A stretch of DNA of 6,063 nt from Actinomycetota bacterium (GCA_013812465.1 JACCTK010000360.1:1-6063), one strand, 5' to 3'; positions 1 to 5,740 are shown, counted from the first letter of the stretch. Numbers and translations: made by a program. Notes: a model not told the origin generated them from the sequence alone.

Positions 1-2
1 CC

Positions 3-1421
3 TCAGAGCGCGAGGCGGCGTACTACGTCGCGCTTCTCTCCTCCGTGGGCTGCACGGCCGACGCGAGCGAGCTCGCAGCCTGGTTCGGGGACGACAACGC
101 CTTCAGGAGTGCGACGTACGGTGTCGACCTTGCTGGCCTGCCGCTGTTCGGCTTCATGCTTCGTCGGGCCGGGACCGGAGGTTCGCCGTGGCACCGGGTG
201 CGCATAACAGCCGCGCTCGTGGCCGAAGGAAACCGGAGTGCCGCCGAGTCAATGGCCTCCCACTGCGACGTCGCAGCGACACTCGCCGAGCGACTTGGCC
301 TGGGGCCATCCCTGTACGAGCCGATGCGCCAGCTCTTCGCGCGCTGGGATGGCAAGGGCGAGCCCCGACTCCGCGGCGAAGAAATCGCGCTGTCGGTTCG
401 ACTTGTCCAGCTCGCCGACATCGTCGAGGCGCACCGAAGCGCCGGCGGTCCGCGAGCCGCCCTGGTCGTCGCGAGAAAGCGCGCCGGCACGCAGTTCGAC
501 CCCATGCTCGTCGCACAGCTCGAGCGCCATGCGGACGATGTCTTCGCTGGCCTCGACGGAGAGACGACTTGGGACGAGGTGGTGGCGGCCGAGCCAACTC
601 GCTCGAGCCCGATCGCTGAACACGAGCTCGACGAGGCTTTCGCGGTCGTTGCGGACTTCGCCGACCTCAAATCGCCCTACTTCCGCGGCCACTCGCGCGG
701 CGTGGCAGCGCTCGCAGCGGATGCGGCTGGGCTGCTCGGGCTGTCGGCGAGCGAGACCGTGGCGGTACGGCGCGCGGCGCTGCTCCACGACCTCGGCCGC
801 ACAGGTGTGCCGAACACCGTCTGGGACAAGCCGGGCGCGCTGTCGGAGAGCGAGCGCGAGCGCGTCCGCCTGCATCCGTACTACACGGAGCGCGCACTCG
901 CACGACCCGCGGCTCTCGCCCGGCTCGGCGCGATTGCGGGCGCGCACCACGAACGTGTCGATGGCTCCGGTTACCACCGTGGGCTCACCGGCGCCTCGCT
1001 CTCCCCGTCTGCCCGCGTCCTCGCCGCCGCCGACGCCTATCACGCGATGACCGAGCCGCGGCCTCACCGTCCGCAGCTCGGGCCGGCGGACGCCGCCGAT
1101 GAGCTGCGGCGCGATGTCCGGGCCGGGCGGTTCGACGGCGATGTTGCCGAGGCGGTGCTGGCGGCAGCCGGCCACCGGACCGGCTCTCGCCGCCGCAGCG
1201 CGCCCGGCGGCCTGACGCCGCGCGAACTGGAGGTGCTCGTGCTGCTTGCGCGGGGCGCCTCGACCCGGGAGATCGCGAAGATGCTCGTGATCGCCGAGAA
1301 GACCGCCGCGAACCACGTCGAGCACATCTACGCCAAAATCGACGTCTCCACCCGCGCGGCGGCGGCGCTGTACGCCATGCGCCACGGGTTGCTCGAGACA
1401 CTCGAGCCGCTCTCAAGATGA
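3..1421 (+). CDS. HD/HD-GYP phosphohydrolase-like protein with C-terminal LuxR helix-turn-helix (5' end outside window)
   Basis: The frame is open to the left edge (first full codon at 3, reading SEREAAYYVALLSSVGC), so the true start lies upstream; the GTG at 45 is internal. Two HD-type halves are visible. The first is degenerate: it keeps a DGKGEP turn at 348-365 and a following VRLVQLADIVEAH stretch, but no catalytic His-Asp within the window. The second has H at 690, the HD pair at 786-791 (LLHDLGR), H in RLHPYY, HHERVDGSGYHRG from 945 and the late Asp at 1032 (ADAYHAM). Relative to canonical HD-GYP, HDxGK is HDLGR and GYP is GYH. A LuxR/FixJ helix-turn-helix follows from 1212 (LTPRELEVLVLLARGAS, then KTAANHVEHIYAKI). 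HD-GYP proteins usually hydrolyse cyclic dinucleotides; whether this one is an enzyme or only a ligand-sensing regulator is not decided by the sequence. The stop is 12 nt before the MFS gene in the same frame, which suggests an operon in which this protein controls the pump (inference). Confidence 0.88.
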   Translation, partial: SEREAAYYVALLSSVGCTADASELAAWFGDDNAFRSATYGVDLAGLPLFGFMLRRAGTGGSPWHRVRITAALVAEGNRSAAESMASHCDVAATLAERLGLGPSLYEPMRQLFARWDGKGEPRLRGEEIALSVRLVQLADIVEAHRSAGGPRAALVVARKRAGTQFDPMLVAQLERHADDVFAGLDGETTWDEVVAAEPTRSSPIAEHELDEAFAVVADFADLKSPYFRGHSRGVAALAADAAGLLGLSASETVAVRRAALLHDLGRTGVPNTVWDKPGALSESERERVRLHPYYTERALARPAALARLGAIAGAHHERVDGSGYHRGLTGASLSPSARVLAAADAYHAMTEPRPHRPQLGPADAADELRRDVRAGRFDGDVAEAVLAAAGHRTGSRRRSAPGGLTPRELEVLVLLARGASTREIAKMLVIAEKTAANHVEHIYAKIDVSTRAAAALYAMRHGLLETLEPLSR

Positions 1422-1435
1422 GGCGAATGCCTCAT
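1418..1435 (+). promoter_or_regulatory. Perfect inverted repeat covering stop codon, Shine-Dalgarno and start codon
   Basis: ATGAGGC (1418-1424) and GCCTCAT (1429-1435) are perfectly complementary around a GAAT loop. The left arm contains the upstream gene's TGA (1419-1421) and the GAGG Shine-Dalgarno candidate (1420-1423). The right arm ends on the first two bases of the MFS ATG (1434). In mRNA the hairpin would hide both ribosome contacts of the pump gene until a ribosome finishing the upstream gene melts it, which is the classical layout for translational coupling. It could instead be a DNA operator, or irrelevant if translation starts at ATG 1470 or 1503. The repeat is seen; its function is inferred. 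Confidence 0.5.
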
Positions 1436-3083
1436 GACATCGTCGGCCATTCGTCGTAGCGTCGGTTCGATGAGTTCTCTCGCTCCCGACGGTCTACCTA
1501 GCATGGTCGCGGACGAAGCTCCGAAAGCCGGACGCCGCGAGTGGATCGGCCTGGCCGTGCTCGCTCTTGCGTGCGTCGTGTACTCCATGGACCTGACCGT
1601 GCTGCACCTCGCGGTGCCGTCTCTAAGCGCGGATCTGAGGCCGAGCAGCTCGCAGCTGCTCTGGATCATCGACATCTACGGTTTCGTGGTTGCCGGGTCG
1701 CTCATCACGATGGGTACGCTCGGTGACCGAATCGGTCGCCGTCGGCTGCTGCTGATCGGCGCGGTGGCGTTCGGGGTCGCGTCGCTGCTGGCAGCGTTCT
1801 CGACGAGCGCCGAGATGCTTATCGCGTCTCGCGCACTGCTCGGGATCGCGGGGGCGACGATCGCGCCGTCGACTCTGTCGCTGATCCGCAACATGTTCCA
1901 CGACCCGCATCAGCGCACGGTCGCGATCGGTGTCTGGATCACCAGCTACTCGCTCGGCGGCGCAATCGGTCCGCTGCTCGGCGGAGCGCTGCTCGAGTTC
2001 TTCTGGTGGGGCTCCGTATTCCTGCTGGCCGTGCCGGTCATGGCCCTGTTGCTCGTGCTCGGGCCGGTGCTGCTGCCGGAGTTCCGCGATCCCGAAGCGG
2101 GGCGGATTGATCTCTACAGTGCCGCGCTTTCGCTCGTCGCTGTGCTTGCGGTCGTCTACGGGCTCAAGCAGATCGCTCAGGACGGCCTCGGGTGGGTCGC
2201 AATCCTGTCCATCGTCGTTGGCCTGGCGGTCGGTGTGGCATTCGTGCGTCGGCAGATGCGGCTCGCCGATCCGCTGATCGACTTGCGGCTCTTCCGCGTG
2301 CCCGCCTTCAGCGCGTCGCTGGCCGTGTACACGCTGGGGATCCTGGTTCTGTTCGGAGCGTTCCTGTTCATCTTCCAGTACCTGCAGTTGGTGGCCGGGT
2401 TGTCGCCGTTTCGCGCGGGGCTGTGGACGCTGCCCTCGTTCGGCTCGTTCATCGTCGGCTCCATGCTGGCTCCGGCGATAGTGCGCCGGGTTCCTCACGC
2501 ATACGTGATGGCTGCCGGGCTCGGAGTTGCCGCCGCCGGCTTCGCGGTGCTCACGCAGGTGGACGCGGAATCCGGACTCGCCGTCCTCGTGACCGCGTCG
2601 GTCATCTTCTCTCTCGGCCTCGCTCCGCTTTTCACCTTGGCCAACGACCTGATCATCGGGGCGGCTCCGCCAGAGCGGGCCGGAGCGGCATCGGCGATCT
2701 CGGAGACGGGCGCCGAGCTTGGTGGGGCACTCAGCATCGCGATCCTCGGCACTCTCGGCACCGCCGTCTACCGCAGCCAGCTCGACGACGGCATTCCGGC
2801 CGGAGTACCGCCCGATCAGGTGGAGATCGCCCGCGACACGCTCGGCGGTGCAGCGGCGGTGAGCGAAACGCTCCCCGCTGCGCTTGCAACCGACCTGCTC
2901 GATGCTGCCCGCGAGGCGTTTACCGAGGGGCTGCAGGTTGCCGCCCTCGCGAGTGCCGTCATCGCGGCGGTCACGGCCGCCGTTGCCGTGACTTTCATGA
3001 GACACGTGCGAGCGGCGGCAGGCGAGAGTCCGAGTAAGCCGGAACATGGCCAAGCTCCGGTTCCCGTCGCCGAGCTGGAGTAG
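1434..3083 (+). CDS. DHA2-family (14-TM) MFS drug:H+ antiporter, SmvA/LfrA/QacA-like
   Basis: A 549-residue inner-membrane transporter of the length usual for the DHA2 family (EmrB/QacA/SmvA/LfrA), which exports cationic drugs, dyes or biocides using the proton gradient. Visible family motifs are Asp53 in TM1 (SMDLTVLHLAVP), motif A GTLGDRIGRRR at residues 94-104, motif B with Arg133 (ASRALLGIAGATIAPS), and the antiporter motif C LGGAIGPLLGG at 174-184. Hydrophobic segments are consistent with 14 helices. A long polar loop at about residues 452-500 precedes the last helix, and the tail is charged and cytosolic. PSSSQLLWIIDIYGF after TM1 is especially like SmvA. The start at 1434 has GAGG about 10 nt upstream. 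ATG 1470 and ATG 1503 would remove only a polar leader of 12 or 23 residues and are real alternatives. The gene follows the HD/LuxR regulator by 12 nt, so co-transcription is likely. Substrate specificity cannot be read from the sequence. Confidence 0.92.
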   Translation: MTSSAIRRSVGSMSSLAPDGLPSMVADEAPKAGRREWIGLAVLALACVVYSMDLTVLHLAVPSLSADLRPSSSQLLWIIDIYGFVVAGSLITMGTLGDRIGRRRLLLIGAVAFGVASLLAAFSTSAEMLIASRALLGIAGATIAPSTLSLIRNMFHDPHQRTVAIGVWITSYSLGGAIGPLLGGALLEFFWWGSVFLLAVPVMALLLVLGPVLLPEFRDPEAGRIDLYSAALSLVAVLAVVYGLKQIAQDGLGWVAILSIVVGLAVGVAFVRRQMRLADPLIDLRLFRVPAFSASLAVYTLGILVLFGAFLFIFQYLQLVAGLSPFRAGLWTLPSFGSFIVGSMLAPAIVRRVPHAYVMAAGLGVAAAGFAVLTQVDAESGLAVLVTASVIFSLGLAPLFTLANDLIIGAAPPERAGAASAISETGAELGGALSIAILGTLGTAVYRSQLDDGIPAGVPPDQVEIARDTLGGAAAVSETLPAALATDLLDAAREAFTEGLQVAALASAVIAAVTAAVAVTFMRHVRAAAGESPSKPEHGQAPVPVAELE

Positions 3084-3107
3084 GCCTCGCGGAACGACTG
3101 GCGCGCG

Positions 3108-3147
3108 CCGGTCGAGTGGGCAGAACCGAACGTTGCGCAAACCAAGT
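3108..3147 (+). repeat. Dispersed ~40-nt repeat, copy 1
   Basis: Lies in the gap between the convergent MFS and cyclase-TPR genes. It begins CCGG, then GTGGGCAGAACC, then the core ACGTTGCGCAAACC at 3130-3143. Positions 3118-3147 match 5201-5230 at 26 of 30 bases in the same orientation, and the match extends leftward to CCGG with a one-base length difference. Further right both copies reach GAGGCGCTC (3161 and 5241) at slightly different spacing, so the shared unit may be larger. The core contains the palindrome TTGCGCAA. No coding sense is apparent. Confidence 0.65.
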
Positions 3148-3167
3148 CACATTCGTCGTGGAGGCGC

Positions 3168-3192
3168 TCAGCCTGGTGTGAAGGGAGGCTGA
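3168..3192 (+). terminator. Possible terminator hairpin after the MFS gene
   Basis: TCAGCCT (3168-3174) and AGGCTGA (3186-3192) form a perfect 7-bp stem around an 11-nt loop, 85 nt past the MFS stop. There is no clear T-run afterwards, only a weak GGGCTTTC about 20 nt on. It is a plausible end for the regulator-pump transcript, but the call rests only on the stem. Confidence 0.28.
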
Positions 3193-3242
3193 TAGGTGTC
3201 CGTTCGGGCTTTCAGGGCTGGTACGCGACCGAGCCGCGAGGC

Positions 3243-3264
3243 GTAGGGCCGGCGCCTGCCCTAC
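3243..3264 (-). terminator. Hairpin immediately after the cyclase-TPR stop codon
   Basis: GTAGGGC (3243-3249) and GCCCTAC (3258-3264) form a perfect, GC-rich 7-bp stem with an 8-nt loop. It abuts the stop codon (3265-3267) of the minus-strand cyclase-TPR gene. No T-tract follows on the minus strand, as is common in high-GC actinobacteria, where stem-only terminators are frequently proposed. It could also act as an mRNA 3'-end stabiliser. Confidence 0.42.
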
Positions 3265-4689
3265 CTAGCCCGGACCCTCGAGCGCCGAGCGAAAAACGTC
3301 TACCTCAGGGGCGAGGTCGTAGGCGTTCTTGAAGTGGCGCTCTGCTCCCTCTGCGTTCCCCTTCGCTCGCAAGAGCAGGCCGTAGTTGTAGTGAGTCTCG
3401 GGATCGTCCGGCCGCGCCTGCAGTGCCTGGAGATAGTGGCCCTCGGCGCCGGCTAGGTCACCCCGCAGCTGAAGGAGGATGGCGAGGTTGTTATGTGCCT
3501 CGCCGTAGTCGGGCCAGAGCCGAAGGGCCGCCCTGTACTGCTCCTCGGCGCCGATGACGTCGTCACGATTCTCGAGTAGCAGGGCGTAGTTGTAATGGGT
3601 GGCCGCGTTCCCCGGCGCGAGGCGCAGGGCCTCGCGAAAGTGCGTCACAGCCTCCTCGAGCTGACCCATCTGCTCGAGCAGGAGCGAATAGTTGCTGTGC
3701 CCCTCCGGATAGTCCGGCCGCAGGCGCAGCGCTTCCTGATAGTGCTCTGCCGCGACCGCGTGCTCCCCTCTCGCCACCAGGAGATTGGCGAGCGCGTGAT
3801 GGGCGTCGACGTAATCCGGCCTGAGGCGAAGCGCTTCGCGGTAGTGCTTGGCCGCGCCGGCAGTGCTGCCGCGTGCGTGTAGCAGGGCCGCGTAGTTGTA
3901 GTGGGCTTCGGGATAGTCCGGCCGAATGCGTAAAGCCTCCTGGTAGTGCTTGGCCGCCTCCCCGTGCTCCCCGCGCGTCCGAAGTAGGACGGCGTAGTTG
4001 TTGTGCGCCTCGGGGTAGTCAGGTCGAAGCCGCAGCGCCTCGCGATAGCAGTCAGCCTCCTCGTCGCTCCACTCCCGGGCCGTGCCGATCAGACCAACCC
4101 CTTTCAGGAACCAGTCCTCGGCGGCGAGCTGCTCAGGTGGCCGCGATTCGAGCGCGCTCGCATCGAACTTCAGGACGCGGTAGAGAGTCCGGGCGGTCAG
4201 GACGTCACCCTTCAGGATGTGCGCTCCGCGCTCCTCGAACTCGTAGAGCGGAAGATCGAGGAGGTCGAGAACGCTCTCCGTGACGAAGAGCGCGTCCGGC
4301 TCCGCCTCGCCTTCCACACGCTTTGCCACAGCATTGCCGCGGCCGATCCACGCCTCGCCGCCGTCGAGCTGGGTGCACTCACCGAAGTGGCAGCCGAGCC
4401 GCAGAGGCATGTGCGGGTGGTCCTTGAGGGCAGGCAGCGACTCACTGCCGATCTTCCATCCCTCGATCAGCTTTAGCCCGAACTGAGCCGCCGCGTCTGC
4501 GCTCTCGAAGAGAAACATGTGGCCGTCGCCGGCCCACTCCCGGTAGAGGCAGCCGTACTGGCCGGCCAGCGACTCGGCCATGTATCGGTATTCAGCGACG
4601 ATCGCCACCATCTTCTCCCGCGGAATCCGCGTCCACTCGACCGAGTGGCGCTCGAGATCGGAGAAGAGGACGGCAAGGTAGCGCTGCAC
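3265..4689 (-). CDS. Class III nucleotide-cyclase-like domain fused to a TPR array
   Basis: A 474-residue soluble protein. Residues 1 to about 170 resemble a class III adenylate/guanylate cyclase catalytic domain: YLAVLFSDLERHS with metal-type Asp11, WAGDGHMFLFESADAA with second Asp55, MPLRLGCHFGE at 94-104, and GRGNAVAKR at 116-124, ending with a LKGD element before the linker. The active site is unusual. The residue four before Asp55, normally the purine-selecting Lys, is Glu51. The transition-state Asn/Arg pair appears as N119-x4-R124 rather than N-x3-R. Cyclase activity is therefore uncertain. Residues 226-463 are seven exact 34-residue TPR units with RPDYPEAHxNYA-type consensus, preceded by a degenerate unit (about 192-225). 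The start is GTG at 4689: an in-frame TAG lies five codons upstream, and the next Met (27) would delete Asp11. The Shine-Dalgarno is weak. The gene is divergent from the DUF4242 gene across 90 nt. The likely role is signalling or scaffolding through the TPRs (inference). Confidence 0.85.
   Translation of the reverse strand: MQRYLAVLFSDLERHSVEWTRIPREKMVAIVAEYRYMAESLAGQYGCLYREWAGDGHMFLFESADAAAQFGLKLIEGWKIGSESLPALKDHPHMPLRLGCHFGECTQLDGGEAWIGRGNAVAKRVEGEAEPDALFVTESVLDLLDLPLYEFEERGAHILKGDVLTARTLYRVLKFDASALESRPPEQLAAEDWFLKGVGLIGTAREWSDEEADCYREALRLRPDYPEAHNNYAVLLRTRGEHGEAAKHYQEALRIRPDYPEAHYNYAALLHARGSTAGAAKHYREALRLRPDYVDAHHALANLLVARGEHAVAAEHYQEALRLRPDYPEGHSNYSLLLEQMGQLEEAVTHFREALRLAPGNAATHYNYALLLENRDDVIGAEEQYRAALRLWPDYGEAHNNLAILLQLRGDLAGAEGHYLQALQARPDDPETHYNYGLLLRAKGNAEGAERHFKNAYDLAPEVDVFRSALEGPG
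3301..4014 (-). repeat. Seven tandem 102-bp TPR-coding repeats
   Basis: Seven consecutive, gap-free 34-codon units encode residues 226-463 of the cyclase-TPR protein. The first begins PEAHNNYAVLL (4014 downward) and the last ends at NAYDLAPEV. Units 1-4 are the most alike, sharing HYxEALRxRPDY and AHxNYAxLL. The last three are more diverged and use APGN, WPDY and RPDD at the unit ends. Each begins with the TPR helix A pattern and has no insertions. This looks like expansion by internal duplication. Confidence 0.85.
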
Positions 4690-4717
4690 GACAGCCGCTC
4701 GCTAGGCCGGCATTCTT

Positions 4718-4746
4718 CCGTCAGAGATGCCCATCCTTTCTATAAT
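4718..4746 (+). promoter_or_regulatory. Sigma70-type promoter for the DUF4242 gene
   Basis: A perfect TATAAT -10 box at 4741-4746 stands out in GC-rich surroundings. At 17-nt spacing the -35 position (4718-4723, CCGTCA) matches TTGACA at three of six bases, so it is weak. Transcription would begin near 4753, giving a leader of about 27 nt with a good Shine-Dalgarno. On the minus strand the same AT-rich spot reads TATAGA, so it may also serve the cyclase-TPR gene. Confidence 0.5.
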
Positions 4747-4766
4747 CGCTGAACTCGTTGCGACGG

Positions 4767-4772
4767 AAGGGA
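4767..4772 (+). promoter_or_regulatory. Strong ribosome binding site of the DUF4242 gene
   Basis: AAGGGA lies 7 nt before the ATG at 4780, within GGAAGGGAA. It fixes the start codon of the small gene and is clearly stronger than the weak site before the divergent GTG-started cyclase-TPR gene. That suggests the small protein is made at higher level (inference). Confidence 0.7.
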
Positions 4773-4779
4773 ATCAGCT

Positions 4780-5055
4780 ATGCCGAGGTACATGGTCGAG
4801 CGGCACCTGCCAGGCTTCACGAACGAGAAGCTGCCCGCCGCCGCAGGTGCCGCGAAGAGCACGACAGCGCAGATGACGGAGGAGGGAACGCCGGTCCGCT
4901 ATCTGCGCTCGACGTTCATTCCAACCGAAGAGAAGTGCTTCTGCCTCTTCGAAGGACCGTCAGCGGAGTCGGTGAAGGAGGCGAACGAGCGCGCCGGGCT
5001 CCCGTACGAGCGTATTGTCGAGGCCGAGTTCATCACGGCGGACGAGCTGAGCTAG
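4780..5055 (+). CDS. DUF4242 family small protein (SCO4226-like, nickel-binding relatives)
   Basis: A 91-residue protein, typical in length for DUF4242. It begins MPRYMVERHLPG, the usual first strand of the family, then has a helix with an EEGTPVRYLRST strand, KCFCLFEGPSAESV at 52-65 (the family hallmark, normally xxFCxxxAPS) and NERAGLPYERIVE at 69-81. This suits a compact ferredoxin-like fold. No signal peptide or membrane segment is visible, so it is cytosolic. SCO4226 of Streptomyces coelicolor is a structurally known nickel-binding member; His9, Cys53 and Cys55 are possible ligands here, but metal binding is not shown by sequence. The start is secured by the Shine-Dalgarno at 4767-4772 and the TATAAT box. 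It is divergent from the cyclase-TPR gene, which suggests joint control. The molecular function of most DUF4242 proteins is unknown. Confidence 0.85.
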   Translation: MPRYMVERHLPGFTNEKLPAAAGAAKSTTAQMTEEGTPVRYLRSTFIPTEEKCFCLFEGPSAESVKEANERAGLPYERIVEAEFITADELS

Positions 5056-5069
5056 GCGCGCGCCGCCCG

Positions 5070-5091
5070 GGTAGCTCTGAGGTAGCTCTGA
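5070..5091 (+). repeat. 11-bp perfect tandem duplication
   Basis: GGTAGCTCTGA occurs twice back to back (5070-5080 and 5081-5091), 15 nt after the DUF4242 stop. Two copies only. It is probably replication slippage; no hairpin or coding role is evident. Confidence 0.75.
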
Positions 5092-5175
5092 TCCCCGCGG
5101 ACGTTCGGCTGCCAATCAAGCTCAGGGGTGAGTCGCAGGGCCGACATCTCCCGCCGACCGAGTCATGGAGCGCCA

Positions 5176-5226
5176 GGTTTACGCAACGTCCGGAAAAGGT
5201 GGGCGGAACCAGACGTTGCGCAAACC
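5176..5226. repeat. Long dyad: 15-bp arms, one mismatch, 21-nt spacer
   Basis: GGTTTACGCAACGTC (5176-5190) is complementary to GACGTTGCGCAAACC (5212-5226) at 14 of 15 positions. The spacer is 5191-5211. The right arm is the core of the dispersed repeat also found at 3108-3147, while that first copy has no left arm. It lies between the convergent DUF4242 gene and the methyltransferase remnant. No T-run follows, so a recombination or protein-binding site, or a repeat-element hairpin, is as likely as a terminator. Confidence 0.6.
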
Positions 5227-5230
5227 ACGT
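5190..5230 (+). repeat. Dispersed ~40-nt repeat, copy 2
   Basis: Same element and orientation as 3108-3147: CCGG, GTGGGCGGAACC, then ACGTTGCGCAAACCACGT. In the 30-nt core region the four differences from copy 1 are all single-base substitutions. Together the copies bracket the cyclase-TPR and DUF4242 genes at a distance of about 2.08 kb. The rest of the 5056-5338 gap shows no gene. Confidence 0.65.
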
Positions 5231-5338
5231 TCTGTCAGCCGAGGCGCTCGCGATCGATTGAGAAAGCACAGCCTGCTGGAGCCACGGCTCCGAGCGAGCG
5301 CACGTCGGTCGCGTCGTCCGCGAGTCCGGACTAGGAAG

Positions 5339-5740
5339 TCAGCGCTTGAGTGCCCGCATGTGCAGGAACAGCGGCAGCCGCTGCCAGCGGCGGTGGCGCG
5401 GCGTCTTGATCGCGTGCTCCGGGGGCGCGGGTTCACGCAAACGTTCGATCAGAAAGCCCGCCTCGGCAAGCGCCTCGGTGTAGGCCTGCAGAGGGCGGTG
5501 GGCACTGACGAAGTCCATCTCAAGCCCCCCGCGCGCGATGTTGTCGTGGTAGTAGGAGGGGTCGAGGTAGGAGCCCGTCATCGTGAACGGGCTGTCCCCC
5601 TCATCTCCTTCGAAGCTTCCCGCTGAGTTCAGCGGATGGACGATGGCAAGGCAGAAGTAGCCGCCGGCCTCGAGGACGCGCCCGGCCTCCCGGATCGCGC
5701 CGGGGTAGTCGTCGATGTCTTGTAGTGCAGGCTGGAGCTT
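5339..5740 (-). pseudogene. C-terminal remnant of a class I SAM-dependent methyltransferase
   Basis: The stop is at 5339-5341. Reading on the minus strand from about 5740, the frame gives LQDIDDYPGAIREAGRVL, then EAGGYFCLAIVHPLNSAG, GSYLDPSYYHD, HRPLQAYTEALAEAGFLIE and a final RWQRLPLFLHMRALK. I recognise this as the C-terminal half of an actinobacterial UbiE-like methyltransferase: the RVLxxGG turn after motif IV, then the substrate side. The frame stays open to 5821, where a TGA (5822-5824) closes it, but there is no ATG, GTG or TTG between 5822 and the Met at 5581. That Met lies well inside the conserved part, so normal translation cannot yield the domain. The SAM-binding GxGxG half (motif I) is absent; the residues before LQDIDD do not resemble the family. 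With a serine recombinase 167 nt away, decapitation by an insertion or deletion is likely. Some 130 conserved residues without obvious internal stops imply a recent event. Confidence 0.75.

Larger units (their letters stand above)
4712..4774. promoter_or_regulatory. Imperfect dyad flanking the divergent promoter region
   Basis: CTTCCGTC (4715-4722) and GACGGAAG (4762-4769) are a perfect 8-bp inverted pair. Allowing a 2-base insertion it lengthens to ATTCTTCCGTC (4712-4722) against GACGGAAGGGAAT (4762-4774). The arms sit either side of the TATAAT box. The left arm overlaps the possible -35 region and the right arm overlaps the Shine-Dalgarno of the DUF4242 gene. Two half-sites about 50 bp apart around a promoter would suit a looping or tandem-binding regulator, but part of the right arm is explained by the ribosome binding site alone. 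Confidence 0.35.

Noticed and set aside
3101..3110. Palindrome GGCGCGCGCC region as a terminator
   Set aside because: It has no loop and no T-run, and short GC palindromes are expected often in GC-rich DNA.
1623..3140. 505-codon minus-strand frame opposite the MFS gene
   Set aside because: It is an antisense shadow typical of GC-rich DNA, with polar low-complexity text, while the plus strand has clear MFS motifs.
4758..5261. 167-codon plus-strand frame overlapping the DUF4242 gene
   Set aside because: It is a shifted frame over a recognised family member with its own ribosome site; the composition is Arg-rich shadow.
5278..5291. GGAGCC-AC-GGCTCC inverted repeat as terminator of the DUF4242 gene
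   Set aside because: The 2-nt loop forces a shorter 5-bp stem, it is over 220 nt past the stop, and no T-run follows.
5429..5447. GGTTCACGCAAACGTTCG resembling the dispersed-repeat arm
   Set aside because: It lies inside conserved methyltransferase coding sequence (reading FLIERLREP on the minus strand), so chance similarity is the simpler explanation.
5165..5626. 153-codon plus-strand frame through the repeat and antisense to the methyltransferase remnant
   Set aside because: It crosses the dyad and runs antisense to recognisable methyltransferase sequence, with no Shine-Dalgarno and no family resemblance.
5720..5740. Possible 5-nt insertion (CTACA) restoring a typical SLQDIDD if removed
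   Set aside because: Removing it does give SLQDIDD, but the residues further upstream in that frame (FSSISRASS) still do not match the family, so a simple frameshift does not recover the missing half.
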